Shown piece after piece: positions 44,820 to 53,362 of a DNA stretch of 64,000 bases. The position numbers and the translations under genes were made by a program. The stretch lies in contig NZ_CP047476.1 of the NCBI RefSeq assembly GCF_010587385.1, forward strand, positions 1,612,001 to 1,676,000, in the 5' to 3' direction. A model generated the notes under the pieces. That model was not told where the DNA came from. It saw only the letters and a program-made list of their open reading frames with translations, and searched no databases. The stretch is from Vibrio astriarenae. GTDB taxonomy: Bacteria; Pseudomonadota; Gammaproteobacteria; Enterobacterales; Vibrionaceae. Position 1 is the first letter of the stretch. The number at the start of each line of letters is the position of its first letter.

Positions 44820-46115
44820 TTAGTAACGCTTTTCTAATGAGGGTAGCGCTTTTGGTATTACCCGAGTGAACCTGCTCTTTTTAGCCTTAGTTTCTTGAGT
44901 TTTCAGCCATGCAGACTTAGCAACCACTGCCGCTATATCTTTGGTTTGTATGGCTTCACTTTCGGTTTGCCACGTTTGTTCCGTTGATACCTGTTTTAAT
45001 GTATCGCTATCGTGATTAAGCCTTGCTCGAACATATAGTATCTTCCTTATCTGTTGTGACTGTTTTCTGGTTATCGCTAAAGCAAACTCCACCCATGTTG
45101 GTAGAGGATGGGTTTGGTAGTAGCGATAGCTGGTCAAAATTAGCAATATCAAAGCGCCCAAAATGAGGCCAGTCATAGCGATGATTTGCCAATATGCAGA
45201 TAAGAAAGAGGTAAAAGTGTGGGAGACCTCAAGGCTTAACCCTGCGATAACCATTGATTCCAGCTCACCTGTTTGCGTATTCCACCATTGGACTCGGTAT
45301 TCAGGCAGTACAATTTTGCCGCCTTGCTGGAGCAGATACGTTTGTTGCTCGGTACGAGTCGAGTAATAGCGCCCGCGCATCTGAGCGTCATCGAGTTGAT
45401 TGGTGGTGATATAGCGTTGGAACGCTTTGGTTGAGTGTGTCGGTAGAACACTTGGTAGTAAAACTGAGAGTGAGTTTTCAGCTTTTAACGTCAGCGTACG
45501 GGTAACACTATCACCCACTTTAAAGCGCTTAGTCTCAGAGTCTTGATATGTAATCTGCCAATCCTGCTCTATCGTTGCGTTTGACGCTGAGAACCAGTTG
45601 CTTGTCTGGGTGAGCCGTGGGCTAGGAAGGTGAACAGCAAATAATTGAGGCGCGGCATACAAGGTGGCATAGCGCGATCCCCCTTCGGATGAGGAAAAGG
45701 CGACATCCACTTTCGTTGGAGGAATGCTGACTTGACCACTGTTGATAGGGTAAATAGTCAACTCCCATCGCTGCTTGGCCCACGTTTGCCCATTGCGTCT
45801 TTCTGTCAGGTTGGTGGCAAATTGGTTACGCTGCATAATGATGGCATTGCTCACTTCAGGCAGCTCTATTTGAGTCCCTCCGGTGAACCACCTCGGTGTG
45901 GCGACTTCAATCACCATAATCACTTGCTGCTTTTGGGCAACGTCTAGCGTTTGCGAGTTATCGTGATCGCTCTGACCCTCTGTTTTGAGCCAAGATCGAA
46001 TTTCAATCTCAGGGTGTTTTTGTGATGTCGGCGCTAAATCGCCACTTCCAGCAAAACTACTGAATGACAAAGCAAAGCTGAGACCCCAAAGCAGAAAGTT
46101 TTTGAATATGCGCAT
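44820..46115 (-). CDS. BatD-like membrane protein, operon 1
   Basis: 431 residues from the ATG at 46115, which has AAGGAG 7 bases upstream. Signal peptide (MRIFKNFLLWGLSFALSFSSFAGSGD), a long periplasmic beta-rich part (about 25-305), one membrane helix (about 312-335), and a cytoplasmic tail. It matches the BatD/'oxygen tolerance' protein type found at the end of MoxR-VWA operons. It starts 4 bases after the VWA-TPR stop. A paralogue with the same order is at 53363. The periplasmic part may contact a secreted client. Confidence 0.82.
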   Translation of the reverse strand: MRIFKNFLLWGLSFALSFSSFAGSGDLAPTSQKHPEIEIRSWLKTEGQSDHDNSQTLDVAQKQQVIMVIEVATPRWFTGGTQIELPEVSNAIIMQRNQFATNLTERRNGQTWAKQRWELTIYPINSGQVSIPPTKVDVAFSSSEGGSRYATLYAAPQLFAVHLPSPRLTQTSNWFSASNATIEQDWQITYQDSETKRFKVGDSVTRTLTLKAENSLSVLLPSVLPTHSTKAFQRYITTNQLDDAQMRGRYYSTRTEQQTYLLQQGGKIVLPEYRVQWWNTQTGELESMVIAGLSLEVSHTFTSFLSAYWQIIAMTGLILGALILLILTSYRYYQTHPLPTWVEFALAITRKQSQQIRKILYVRARLNHDSDTLKQVSTEQTWQTESEAIQTKDIAAVVAKSAWLKTQETKAKKSRFTRVIPKALPSLEKRY

Positions 46116-46119
46116 TGGG

Positions 46120-47811
46120 TTACTCCTTGTCATTGTTATTCAAGTCGAGCTGATCTGACTCTAGCTGCAAATAGAACTTGTTTTGTAAGAACAAACTTGG
46201 GTCAGACTCAATACGGTCAAGCCAACGCTTGGCGAGCTCTTCGCTGCCTAAAATCTCATTTGCATTTAAGGTCTCACTCATCAGCAGCTCTTGCACAACC
46301 TCTTCCTCAGCCCCTTCACTTGTCTGAGGGTTATCTCCCAGTTCGATAGACTCCTCTGGCTTTTCAGAGATGCTGTTTCTTTGGCTTTCACTGTAACGCT
46401 CGATCTCTTCGATGATAGCGTTCACTGCAGCCAAGTTTTGCTTTGCCGTCACGTGAATATTGGGATCTAATTCTTCCTTGCTTAAGAGACTTTCAAATAG
46501 TTGACGCGTTGCCAGGTATTCACGCTGACGCGCCAATGCCATGCCAGCATAGAGCAAGGCAAGATCTTGGTCGGCCTCAATGAAGGCAGCCTGCGCTTGT
46601 AGGTAGTCGCGGCCATAGTAGTAGGCCACGCCACGATAAAGAGGGTCTTCAAATTGTAAAGCCGCCTCTAGATATCGTCCTTGGTCAAACAGGCGCTGCC
46701 CTTGCTGATCCCGAGTAAACCATAAATCCCACCAAAACTGTTTTAACTCTGAAGGCGGGGAGGGAAGTTCGCTATGTGTTTTTGTCTCTAACTCGTTCTC
46801 GGCAGCAACGACATTATGGCTAAGCAATAGGCTCGGTGTAACCAGACAAGCCACAATGGCCCACTGCACTAGCCATCCCTTTCTAAACCAAAGTAAGGTG
46901 AACAGAACGATCGGTAGCAACAGAGCATAGCCCATATCTTTCCAAGGCATTGTGCTGTCACCGTTGAGCTGCATATTACGTTCAATGAGGCGTTCAATTT
47001 GCTTGATGTCGCTGTTGTCGATCGATAACTCCACTAGATTGCCATTGGCGCTGCGAGCAAGTCGTCCCAGATCCTCAAAACCAGTAGGGTTAGAGGAGTT
47101 GGAGCTTCTATTGCCGATAGCCAATATGACTAGCGAGTTTGAGGTGCGGTTGAAATAGTCAGCAACCCTATCAATATCATTCGCATTGACACCATCAGAG
47201 AACAAAACCACACTGCCGCCTGAATCAGGGGAGAGGAGTGACTCAATAACGGGAAGGGTGCTTGCCAGCGATTTACCCGCGACAGGCATCACTTGCGGCT
47301 CAATGGCTTGCAAAAATGGCGTGAGAATTGCGCCGTCTTGTGTCATTGGCATGGCAATGTGTGCGCTGCCAGCGTAAGCAATGAGAGCGTTGTTGCCGCC
47401 GCCACGTAGTTTAATCAGATCGGTGATCTTGTGTTTAGCACGCTCTAATCGCGTCGGTGGTACATCGGTTTGTGTCATTGAGCTGCTGACGTCTAGAACA
47501 AACACGACTTGAGCTTTATCTTCACCAAAGGGTGAGGCCTCTCGTTGCCATGTTGGGCCGGAGCAAGTAATGATCGCAAGGCCCAACATTAGGCCAAGTA
47601 TCTTCAGTGGCAGCTGACTTTGCCAGCCACTGTCGTGCAGGGTTAACGCTTGTTTGAGATGCGAAGGAATGGACTGCTGCCAGTCATTATTATCTACCTT
47701 CTCCCATTGCGAGTAGATCAGAAGAGCGGCAGGGATGAAAGCGAGCAGCCACAGCGGACGAATGAAATGGAACTGGGTAAAAAATAGCTGCCAGTTTTGC
47801 CAATCAAACAT
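46120..47811 (-). CDS. VWA and TPR membrane protein (BatB/BatC-like fusion), operon 1
   Basis: 563 residues. Two membrane helices near the N-terminus (about 14-33, 65-83), a VWA domain (about 95-290) with MIDAS DVSSSMTQTD, two further helices at about 300-335, then TPR-like repeats (about 360-460: FDQGRYLEAALQFEDPLYRGVAYYYGRDYLQAQAAF). The C-terminus ends in WLDRIESDPSLFLQNKF, a motif shared with its paralogue in operon 2. AAGGAGGG is its ribosome site, and it overlaps the upstream VWA gene by 8 bases. Confidence 0.85.
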   Translation of the reverse strand: MFDWQNWQLFFTQFHFIRPLWLLAFIPAALLIYSQWEKVDNNDWQQSIPSHLKQALTLHDSGWQSQLPLKILGLMLGLAIITCSGPTWQREASPFGEDKAQVVFVLDVSSSMTQTDVPPTRLERAKHKITDLIKLRGGGNNALIAYAGSAHIAMPMTQDGAILTPFLQAIEPQVMPVAGKSLASTLPVIESLLSPDSGGSVVLFSDGVNANDIDRVADYFNRTSNSLVILAIGNRSSNSSNPTGFEDLGRLARSANGNLVELSIDNSDIKQIERLIERNMQLNGDSTMPWKDMGYALLLPIVLFTLLWFRKGWLVQWAIVACLVTPSLLLSHNVVAAENELETKTHSELPSPPSELKQFWWDLWFTRDQQGQRLFDQGRYLEAALQFEDPLYRGVAYYYGRDYLQAQAAFIEADQDLALLYAGMALARQREYLATRQLFESLLSKEELDPNIHVTAKQNLAAVNAIIEEIERYSESQRNSISEKPEESIELGDNPQTSEGAEEEVVQELLMSETLNANEILGSEELAKRWLDRIESDPSLFLQNKFYLQLESDQLDLNNNDKE

Positions 47812-48841
47812 GGTTGCCCTCCTTGCTCAATGTCGTTTGACTTGAAGTGGCTCTGCGCCTTTTTCTTTGGATGGTCGCGACAGTGAAAGCGCTTAAGTAG
47901 ATGATGATTACTATGCCAAGTAGATGCGAGTGCAGGCTGATTTTTGGCCAGTGAGTTTGGCTCTCATACAGCTGCGGCTCGAGTTGATTGATCATCTCAT
48001 AAGCAGCCAGCAGCTCTTCTCGGTTCAGGGCTGCAAAGGCTTCCCCACCTGTCAGGCTAGCGACTTGATGAATTACTGCCATATCGAGGGCTTGTTCACC
48101 TACAGTGGTTGGGTCACCCATGGCGATGATGTGCATTTTAATCTCTTTTGCGGCAGCGACTTTTGCTGCTTCTATCGGCTCTACAAAGCTGCCGGTATCA
48201 TTACCATCAGTGAGAATGATCGCCACTTTCTCTTGTTGGTTTGTGCCGTGTTCAAACGCTTTGATGGCGAGTCCGAGCGCATCGCCGAGGTGCGTGCTGG
48301 GTCCTGCCATAGCGACATCGGTTTGTTGCAGTAAGTTGAGCCATGCAGCATGGTCCGCAGTAAACGGCGTTTGAACGAAAGCCGCATCACCGAAAAGGAT
48401 CAGCCCGAGGCGATCCCCTTCACGTAAAGCAACGAATTCATTGAGTACCATTTTTGCCGCGTCGAGACGGTGAATCTTCTCCCCATTAGGTTGCTGGAAA
48501 TCTCTTTCGCCCATTGAGCCTGAGAGATCAAGTACAATCATAATATCCCGTCCCTCAAGTTGGCGGGTTTCTGGCTCACCGAGAACGGTGGGCTGCGTGA
48601 GCGCCGTGACAATCAATACCCAGCTAACAAGCAGTGTTCCTCGCTGCCACCATTTTGGCGTCAGCAAGCTTGCCCCTTTTTGTGGCGTTTCACCAAGCGC
48701 ATCAATGATGAGCTGAAAAAAGGGTATTTTAATCACTGATTGCTGCGTCTGATACGCGGGGGCTAGCCACGCGATGAGCGCTGGCGCTGGCAGCAAGAGG
48801 AACCACAATGGGTACACAAATTCGATATTCCACCACGTCAT
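47804..48841 (-). CDS. VWA-domain membrane protein (BatA-like), operon 1
   Basis: 345 residues. N-terminal helices (about 8-25, 61-80), a VWA domain (about 100-290) with an intact MIDAS (DLSGSMGERDF, then T of TPFTADH and DGNDTGS), and a C-terminal helix (about 312-330). VWA proteins of this kind bind metal and partner proteins next to MoxR ATPases. Overlaps of 4 bases with the gene before it and 8 with the gene after; the same 8-base overlap is found in operon 2. Confidence 0.87.
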   Translation of the reverse strand: MTWWNIEFVYPLWFLLLPAPALIAWLAPAYQTQQSVIKIPFFQLIIDALGETPQKGASLLTPKWWQRGTLLVSWVLIVTALTQPTVLGEPETRQLEGRDIMIVLDLSGSMGERDFQQPNGEKIHRLDAAKMVLNEFVALREGDRLGLILFGDAAFVQTPFTADHAAWLNLLQQTDVAMAGPSTHLGDALGLAIKAFEHGTNQQEKVAIILTDGNDTGSFVEPIEAAKVAAAKEIKMHIIAMGDPTTVGEQALDMAVIHQVASLTGGEAFAALNREELLAAYEMINQLEPQLYESQTHWPKISLHSHLLGIVIIIYLSAFTVATIQRKRRRATSSQTTLSKEGNHV

Positions 48842-49320
48842 AGAGAAGCTACCTCATGTTGCTTTAACCAATCTAGGCAGTAGTGTTTGAGTTGCTGTTT
48901 CTCTGAATCACTGAGATGTACATGACAACTCACCAAGCTCAATGTCCAGCGTTGCTGAAGCGGCTGAGGGAGAGATAGCGAGTGGTAGCTGTCTAGGGTT
49001 TGAAAAAAGGGCGAGCCGAACGCCGTGCTGTTGCCCGGAGAAAGGTAGTTTAGTACGACCTTCATGATGGTAAACAGCTCTCTAGGGAACTGTTCATTTT
49101 CTAGCGAGAGTGACTCTATGGCTTGTTTGGCCTCACTGCGGTATCGGTTGTGATACCAGATAGTCAGGCGAGCATACATGCCATAGGCGAGCAGAGCGAG
49201 GGCAATCGCCCCTAAGATCTGCCAGCCTAGTGTTTGTGGGTACCAAGAGATCGGTTGTAACACTTCTACGTCTTGGAAATAACGCAGAATATAGGTACTC
49301 GGCGGCTGGTGGATAGTCAT
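48838..49320 (-). CDS. DUF4381-type membrane protein, operon 1
   Basis: 160 residues from the ATG at 49320 (AGGAGG upstream). It has one membrane helix (about 34-56: LGWQILGAIALALLAYGMYARL) after a WYPQTLGW turn, and a helical cytoplasmic part. This is the small membrane protein usual between DUF58 and VWA genes in MoxR operons. Its start overlaps the DUF58 stop by 4 bases, exactly as in the second operon. Confidence 0.75.
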   Translation of the reverse strand: MTIHQPPSTYILRYFQDVEVLQPISWYPQTLGWQILGAIALALLAYGMYARLTIWYHNRYRSEAKQAIESLSLENEQFPRELFTIMKVVLNYLSPGNSTAFGSPFFQTLDSYHSLSLPQPLQQRWTLSLVSCHVHLSDSEKQQLKHYCLDWLKQHEVASL

Positions 49321-50282
49321 GCATGTCCTCCTGCGCATTGGGTAAACTGTCGGATGTGCTCACCATCGGTTGTCAACTCGATCAACGGCAGCTTTTTGCT
49401 GCTCAACAAGCGACTTAAGTTTTGTGCTCTTGATTGTGCTCGGGATGAAAAAGACTGGTTGATCAGTTGACGCTGCTTTTCACTATCGAGGCTAATTTGA
49501 TAGTCGCCATCTCCGACTTTCCACTGTGTCTCAATCAACTGTGAGGGCAGTGCTTGTTCAACAGGGTCAGTGATGGTGATGGGGATAATGTCGTTATTGC
49601 GTTGCAGTGCGTGTAAACGATCAATGTCAGTTTCCGTCATGTCGCTTAAATCACTAAGGATGAATATCGTGTTACCGCTACTGCCTAGACGTGAGAGCTG
49701 CTGCAGTAGGTCACTAAACGAAGGAACACGGGTGTTGGAAGGCCGAGCGTTCAAGGTAAGGTTGCTTTTTGATAGCTTTTTAAGAAACGCGAGAAAGCCA
49801 CCTTGATTGCGAGTGGCTTTGCCTTTTTGGATTCCATGATCGGTAATGATGAAGCTTGAGACGCGATCGCTCTCCCTTAGAGCTCTCCAACCGATCAGCG
49901 CTGCAACTTCGGCAGCGATGACCGATTTCATTACCTCAATCGAGGCAAAGAACATCGAGCTACGTTGGTCCACACACAGGATGACGTTGCGATCTTTCTC
50001 TTCACTGTATCCGCGAACGTGCGGTTTACCGGTTCTTAGGGTAACCTTCCAATCTAGGTTGCGAATGTCATCACCCAATTGGTAATGGCGTAGCTCTTCA
50101 AAATTGAGTCCACGACCACGTAGCTTGGAGGTGTGGCGACCATCTAACGGTGTGCCGATCTTGGCATTCGGCAGCAGGTTAAATGACGTCGCGTGAGCTT
50201 GCATCCGCACCAGTTGTGCGTAGTCACAATGTAGCCTGGGATCATGGGCTAAACTCAGTGGTGCTCTAGTAGGTTTAATCAT
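49317..50282 (-). CDS. DUF58 (VWA-like) protein, operon 1
   Basis: 321 residues, soluble. The DUF58 signature RGRGLNFEELRHYQLGDDIRNLDWKVTLRTGKPHVR is at about 51-87. A VWA-like fold follows, with the position of the MIDAS reading DQRSS (about 109-113). DUF58 proteins couple MoxR ATPases to the membrane VWA proteins. It begins 11 bases after moxR. Confidence 0.87.
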   Translation of the reverse strand: MIKPTRAPLSLAHDPRLHCDYAQLVRMQAHATSFNLLPNAKIGTPLDGRHTSKLRGRGLNFEELRHYQLGDDIRNLDWKVTLRTGKPHVRGYSEEKDRNVILCVDQRSSMFFASIEVMKSVIAAEVAALIGWRALRESDRVSSFIITDHGIQKGKATRNQGGFLAFLKKLSKSNLTLNARPSNTRVPSFSDLLQQLSRLGSSGNTIFILSDLSDMTETDIDRLHALQRNNDIIPITITDPVEQALPSQLIETQWKVGDGDYQISLDSEKQRQLINQSFSSRAQSRAQNLSRLLSSKKLPLIELTTDGEHIRQFTQCAGGHA

Positions 50283-50293
50283 GGCTGGCCCTA

Positions 50294-51283
50294 CTAACCG
50301 ATCAATACATGATCAAGCAACTCATTCACAACATCGGTTTGAGTCACGCCGTCAGCCAGCGCATCGTAAGAAAGGGTAATACGGTGGCCCAGGACCATTT
50401 GCGCGACAGCGCGAATGTCATCAGGCAGCACAAAGTCACGTCCTTCCAGCCACGCGTTGGCTCTTGCACACTTGTCGAGTGCAATGGAGGCCCTTGGGCT
50501 GACTCCGACTTCAATCCATGCAGCAAGCTTGGTGTCTGGATAGGCTTCAGGGGATCGGGTTGCCATAATCAGTGCTACCAAGTAGTCTTCGCACAGATCG
50601 GAAATCTCCACTTGGGATACCTGCTCACGGGCCAATAGCACCAGGTCTGGTGTGATGGTTTGCAGTTGTGACGAATCCGTCGACGTTTTTCCAAGCTCTT
50701 CCGAGCGAACTAAACGAATGATCTCTTTCTCTGCTTCGGCATCTGGGTAGCTCACATTGACCTTGAGCATAAAGCGGTCCATTTGTGCCTCAGGCAGTGG
50801 GTAAGTGCCTTCTTGCTCTACCGGGTTTTGTGTGGCGAGCACCATAAATAGGTCTGGCAGAGCGTGGGTTTCTCCGCCAACCGTAATGGTGTATTCCGCC
50901 ATGGCTTCGAGCAGAGCTGCTTGTACTTTAGCGGGTGCACGGTTGATTTCATCTGCCAATACAAGGTTGTTAAAGATGGGTCCAGGCTGGAAATTGAGCT
51001 GCGGTTTTCCGTCCAACTCTTGATAAGTCTCTGTCCCCGTCACGTCGGATGGCAGCAGGTCAGGTGTAAACTGAATACGAGCAAACTCAGCACTTAATGC
51101 CTCTGCTAATGATTTGACAGCTCTTGTCTTTGCGGTGCCAGGCAGTCCCTCAAGTAAGATATGCCCCTTGGTTAACAAACCAATCGTTAAAGCTTTAACT
51201 ACATGAGCTTGTCCAACAACTTGAGTTGAAACTTGTTGTGTAATCACCTTAAACGCGTGTTGAGCATCTGTAGAAAGAGTCAT
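50294..51283 (-). CDS. MoxR-family AAA+ ATPase, operon 1
   Basis: 329 residues from the ATG at 51283 (TAGG 8 bases upstream; the ATG at 51289 has none). Walker A GLPGTAKT (about 46-53), Walker B LVLADEINRAPAKVQAALLEAMAE (about 107-130), sensor 1 ATQNPVEQEGTYPLPEAQMDRF, and the C-terminal lid (GVSPRASIALDKCARANAW). MoxR ATPases act as chaperones for complex assembly and metal insertion. It is the first gene of the six-gene minus-strand operon and is divergent from the Cys-type sulfatase, with two palindromic sites in the 384-base gap. Confidence 0.95.
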   Translation of the reverse strand: MTLSTDAQHAFKVITQQVSTQVVGQAHVVKALTIGLLTKGHILLEGLPGTAKTRAVKSLAEALSAEFARIQFTPDLLPSDVTGTETYQELDGKPQLNFQPGPIFNNLVLADEINRAPAKVQAALLEAMAEYTITVGGETHALPDLFMVLATQNPVEQEGTYPLPEAQMDRFMLKVNVSYPDAEAEKEIIRLVRSEELGKTSTDSSQLQTITPDLVLLAREQVSQVEISDLCEDYLVALIMATRSPEAYPDTKLAAWIEVGVSPRASIALDKCARANAWLEGRDFVLPDDIRAVAQMVLGHRITLSYDALADGVTQTDVVNELLDHVLIG

Positions 51284-51335
51284 AGCCATACCTAAACCAA
51301 CAATAAATAAGGCACTAATTCTATCTAAATTAAGA

Positions 51336-51350
51336 ATAACCTTTGGTTAT
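51336..51350. promoter_or_regulatory. ATAACC-TTT-GGTTAT palindrome, site 2
   Basis: Perfect 15-base odd dyad 53 bases before the moxR1 start. It pairs with a second site at 51503 in the same divergent gap. Confidence 0.6.
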
Positions 51351-51502
51351 ACTCGGTATCACTGAATAGATAGATCGTCCAAATATCATCACTTTTTCTA
51401 TGGATAATTCCCGTCAGTGCTAAGTTTGGCTTTGTGTGTATAGGTTGCTCAAGATTGGGCAGTGATAGCGTAAAGTGGATTGCCGTCACACTATTTCTTT
51501 GA

Positions 51503-51517
51503 ATAACTTTTGGTTAT
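51503..51517. promoter_or_regulatory. ATAAC-TTTTG-GTTAT palindrome, site 3
   Basis: This site is 14/15 identical to the one at 51336 and even shares flanking GA before it; it lies 151 bases before the sulfatase-1 ATG. Two spaced sites in a divergent gap fit LysR-type activation of both genes. Confidence 0.6.
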
Positions 51518-51667
51518 ATCCCTTATAAGCAGTTTTACCCCTTGAGTTACGTTTAAATATTGAAGAATTCAAGGCCGCCTCAAAGTGGAGTTTTCAATAC
51601 TTAAATTGAGAACCTCCGTTGTCGGGCACTTTGTTCCATTTCTAATAAACGTCTTTTCGGAGTCAAT

Positions 51668-53224
51668 ATGGCAAATGTACTAAGCAAAGTCGCGGTTAGC
51701 GTCGGTGCACTAGTAACAGCGGGTGCGGCAGCAGCAGCTGATAAACCAAATATCCTCGCTATTTGGGGTGATGATATCGGTATCTTTAACATCGGTGCTT
51801 ACAACCACGGCATGATGGGATACGAAACACCAAATATCGACCGTATCGCAAATGAAGGTGCAATCTTTACTGACCACTACGGTCAGCAATCTTGTACCGC
51901 GGGCCGTGCTGCATTTCTAACAGGTCAAGAACCTTTCCGTACAGGTCTATTGACGATTGGTATGCCGGGATCAGACCACGGTATCCCTGATTGGGCGCCA
52001 ACCATTGCAGACCTGCTTAAAGAGCAAGGCTACATGACCGCTCAGTTCGGTAAAAACCACATGGGTGACCAAGATAAGCACCTACCGACTGCGCACGGTT
52101 TTGATGAGTTCTTCGGTAACCTTTACCACTTGAACGCAGAAGAAGAGCCAGAGACGTACTACTACCCACAAGATCCTGAGTTTAAAAAACGCTTTGGCCC
52201 TCGTGGTGTTATCAAGTCAACGGCTGATGGCAAGATTGAAGACACTGGTCCTATGACGCGTAAGCGCATGGAAACGGCGGACGAAGAGTTCCTAGAGTCA
52301 TCACTAGACTTCATGGAACGTGCAGTTAAAGCGGATAAACCATTCTTCATCTGGCATAACACAACGCGTATGCACGTTTGGACGCGTCTACAAGAGAAGT
52401 ACCAAGGTGCTTCAGGCGTTTCTATCTACGCTGACGGTATGCTAGAGCACGATGATCACGTTGGTGTGCTTCTAGACAAACTGGACGAGCTAGGTGTGGC
52501 TGATAATACTATCGTTATCTACTCAACCGATAACGGCGCAGAAACAGCAACATGGCCTGATGGCGGTGCGACTTTCTTCCACGGTGAGAAGGGCACAACA
52601 TGGGAAGGCGGTTTCCGTGTACCTCAGCTTGTTCGTTGGCCTGGCGTTATCGAACCAGGCACTAAGATCAACGACATGATGTCTCACAAAGACTGGATCC
52701 CAACGCTTCTAGCTGCAGCAGGTGACGATAAAGTTGTTGAGAAACTGAAGTCTGAAAAAGGCGCTCGTTACAACGGTAAGCAATGGCGTGTTCACCTAGA
52801 TGGCTACAACTTCCTACCTTTCTTCGAAGGTAAAGCGGAAGAAGGTCCACGTAACGGTCTACTGTACTTCTCTGCGAACGCTGAGCTAGATGCAGTTCGT
52901 ACTGATGACTTCAAAGTTCAGTTTGCTCACATGGAAGGTAACATCTCTGATGGTGTTCGTTTCCAAACGAACTGGCCGTCAATCGTTCACCTACGTGCTG
53001 ACCCATTCGAGAAAGCACCACACGAATCTGGCATGTACATCCGTTGGATGGCAGACAACATGTGGCTATTCGTTCCAGTTGCAGGTCAAATCAATGAGTT
53101 CCTAGCAACCGTTCCTGATTACCCATTCCAGGCTAGCCAAGTGCTAAACCCAGGTATGTTTAACCAGAACGTGATGATGCTACAAGGTCGTCTACATCAA
53201 CTAGAAGCTGCTGTTGCTAAGTAA
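51668..53224 (+). CDS. Exported arylsulfatase, Cys-type (sulfatase 1)
   Basis: 518 residues with a signal peptide (about 1-24). The active-site motif is C76-T-A-G-R80, the Cys form of the CxAxR/CxPxR sulfatase signature. Ca2+ ligands are at WGDDIG (D35, D36) and in YSTDNGAE (about 279-286). Formylglycine at C76 would be made by an anSME (no active FGE is seen nearby). It hydrolyses a sulfate ester in the periplasm or outside; the substrate cannot be read. Codon use (CGT, GGT, AAC, CTA) suggests strong expression, in contrast to the MoxR/Bat genes around it. It has its own terminator. Paralogue: 59642-61168. Confidence 0.93.
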   Translation: MANVLSKVAVSVGALVTAGAAAAADKPNILAIWGDDIGIFNIGAYNHGMMGYETPNIDRIANEGAIFTDHYGQQSCTAGRAAFLTGQEPFRTGLLTIGMPGSDHGIPDWAPTIADLLKEQGYMTAQFGKNHMGDQDKHLPTAHGFDEFFGNLYHLNAEEEPETYYYPQDPEFKKRFGPRGVIKSTADGKIEDTGPMTRKRMETADEEFLESSLDFMERAVKADKPFFIWHNTTRMHVWTRLQEKYQGASGVSIYADGMLEHDDHVGVLLDKLDELGVADNTIVIYSTDNGAETATWPDGGATFFHGEKGTTWEGGFRVPQLVRWPGVIEPGTKINDMMSHKDWIPTLLAAAGDDKVVEKLKSEKGARYNGKQWRVHLDGYNFLPFFEGKAEEGPRNGLLYFSANAELDAVRTDDFKVQFAHMEGNISDGVRFQTNWPSIVHLRADPFEKAPHESGMYIRWMADNMWLFVPVAGQINEFLATVPDYPFQASQVLNPGMFNQNVMMLQGRLHQLEAAVAK

Positions 53225-53244
53225 TTAAGCATTATTGTCAACAG

Positions 53245-53273
53245 AAGCCCGCTGAAGTTCAGCGGGCTTTTTT
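53245..53273 (+). terminator. Terminator after sulfatase 1
   Basis: AGCCCGCTG and CAGCGGGCT form the stem, followed by TTTTTT; 21 bases after the stop. Confidence 0.93.
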
Positions 53274-53362
53274 ATGCATGAACAACAGAAGCAACTGAAG
53301 TAGTTTAAGTGTCCTTAAGATATTCGAAACCGTATACCTCGAAGGTAATGACTGACCAAAAC

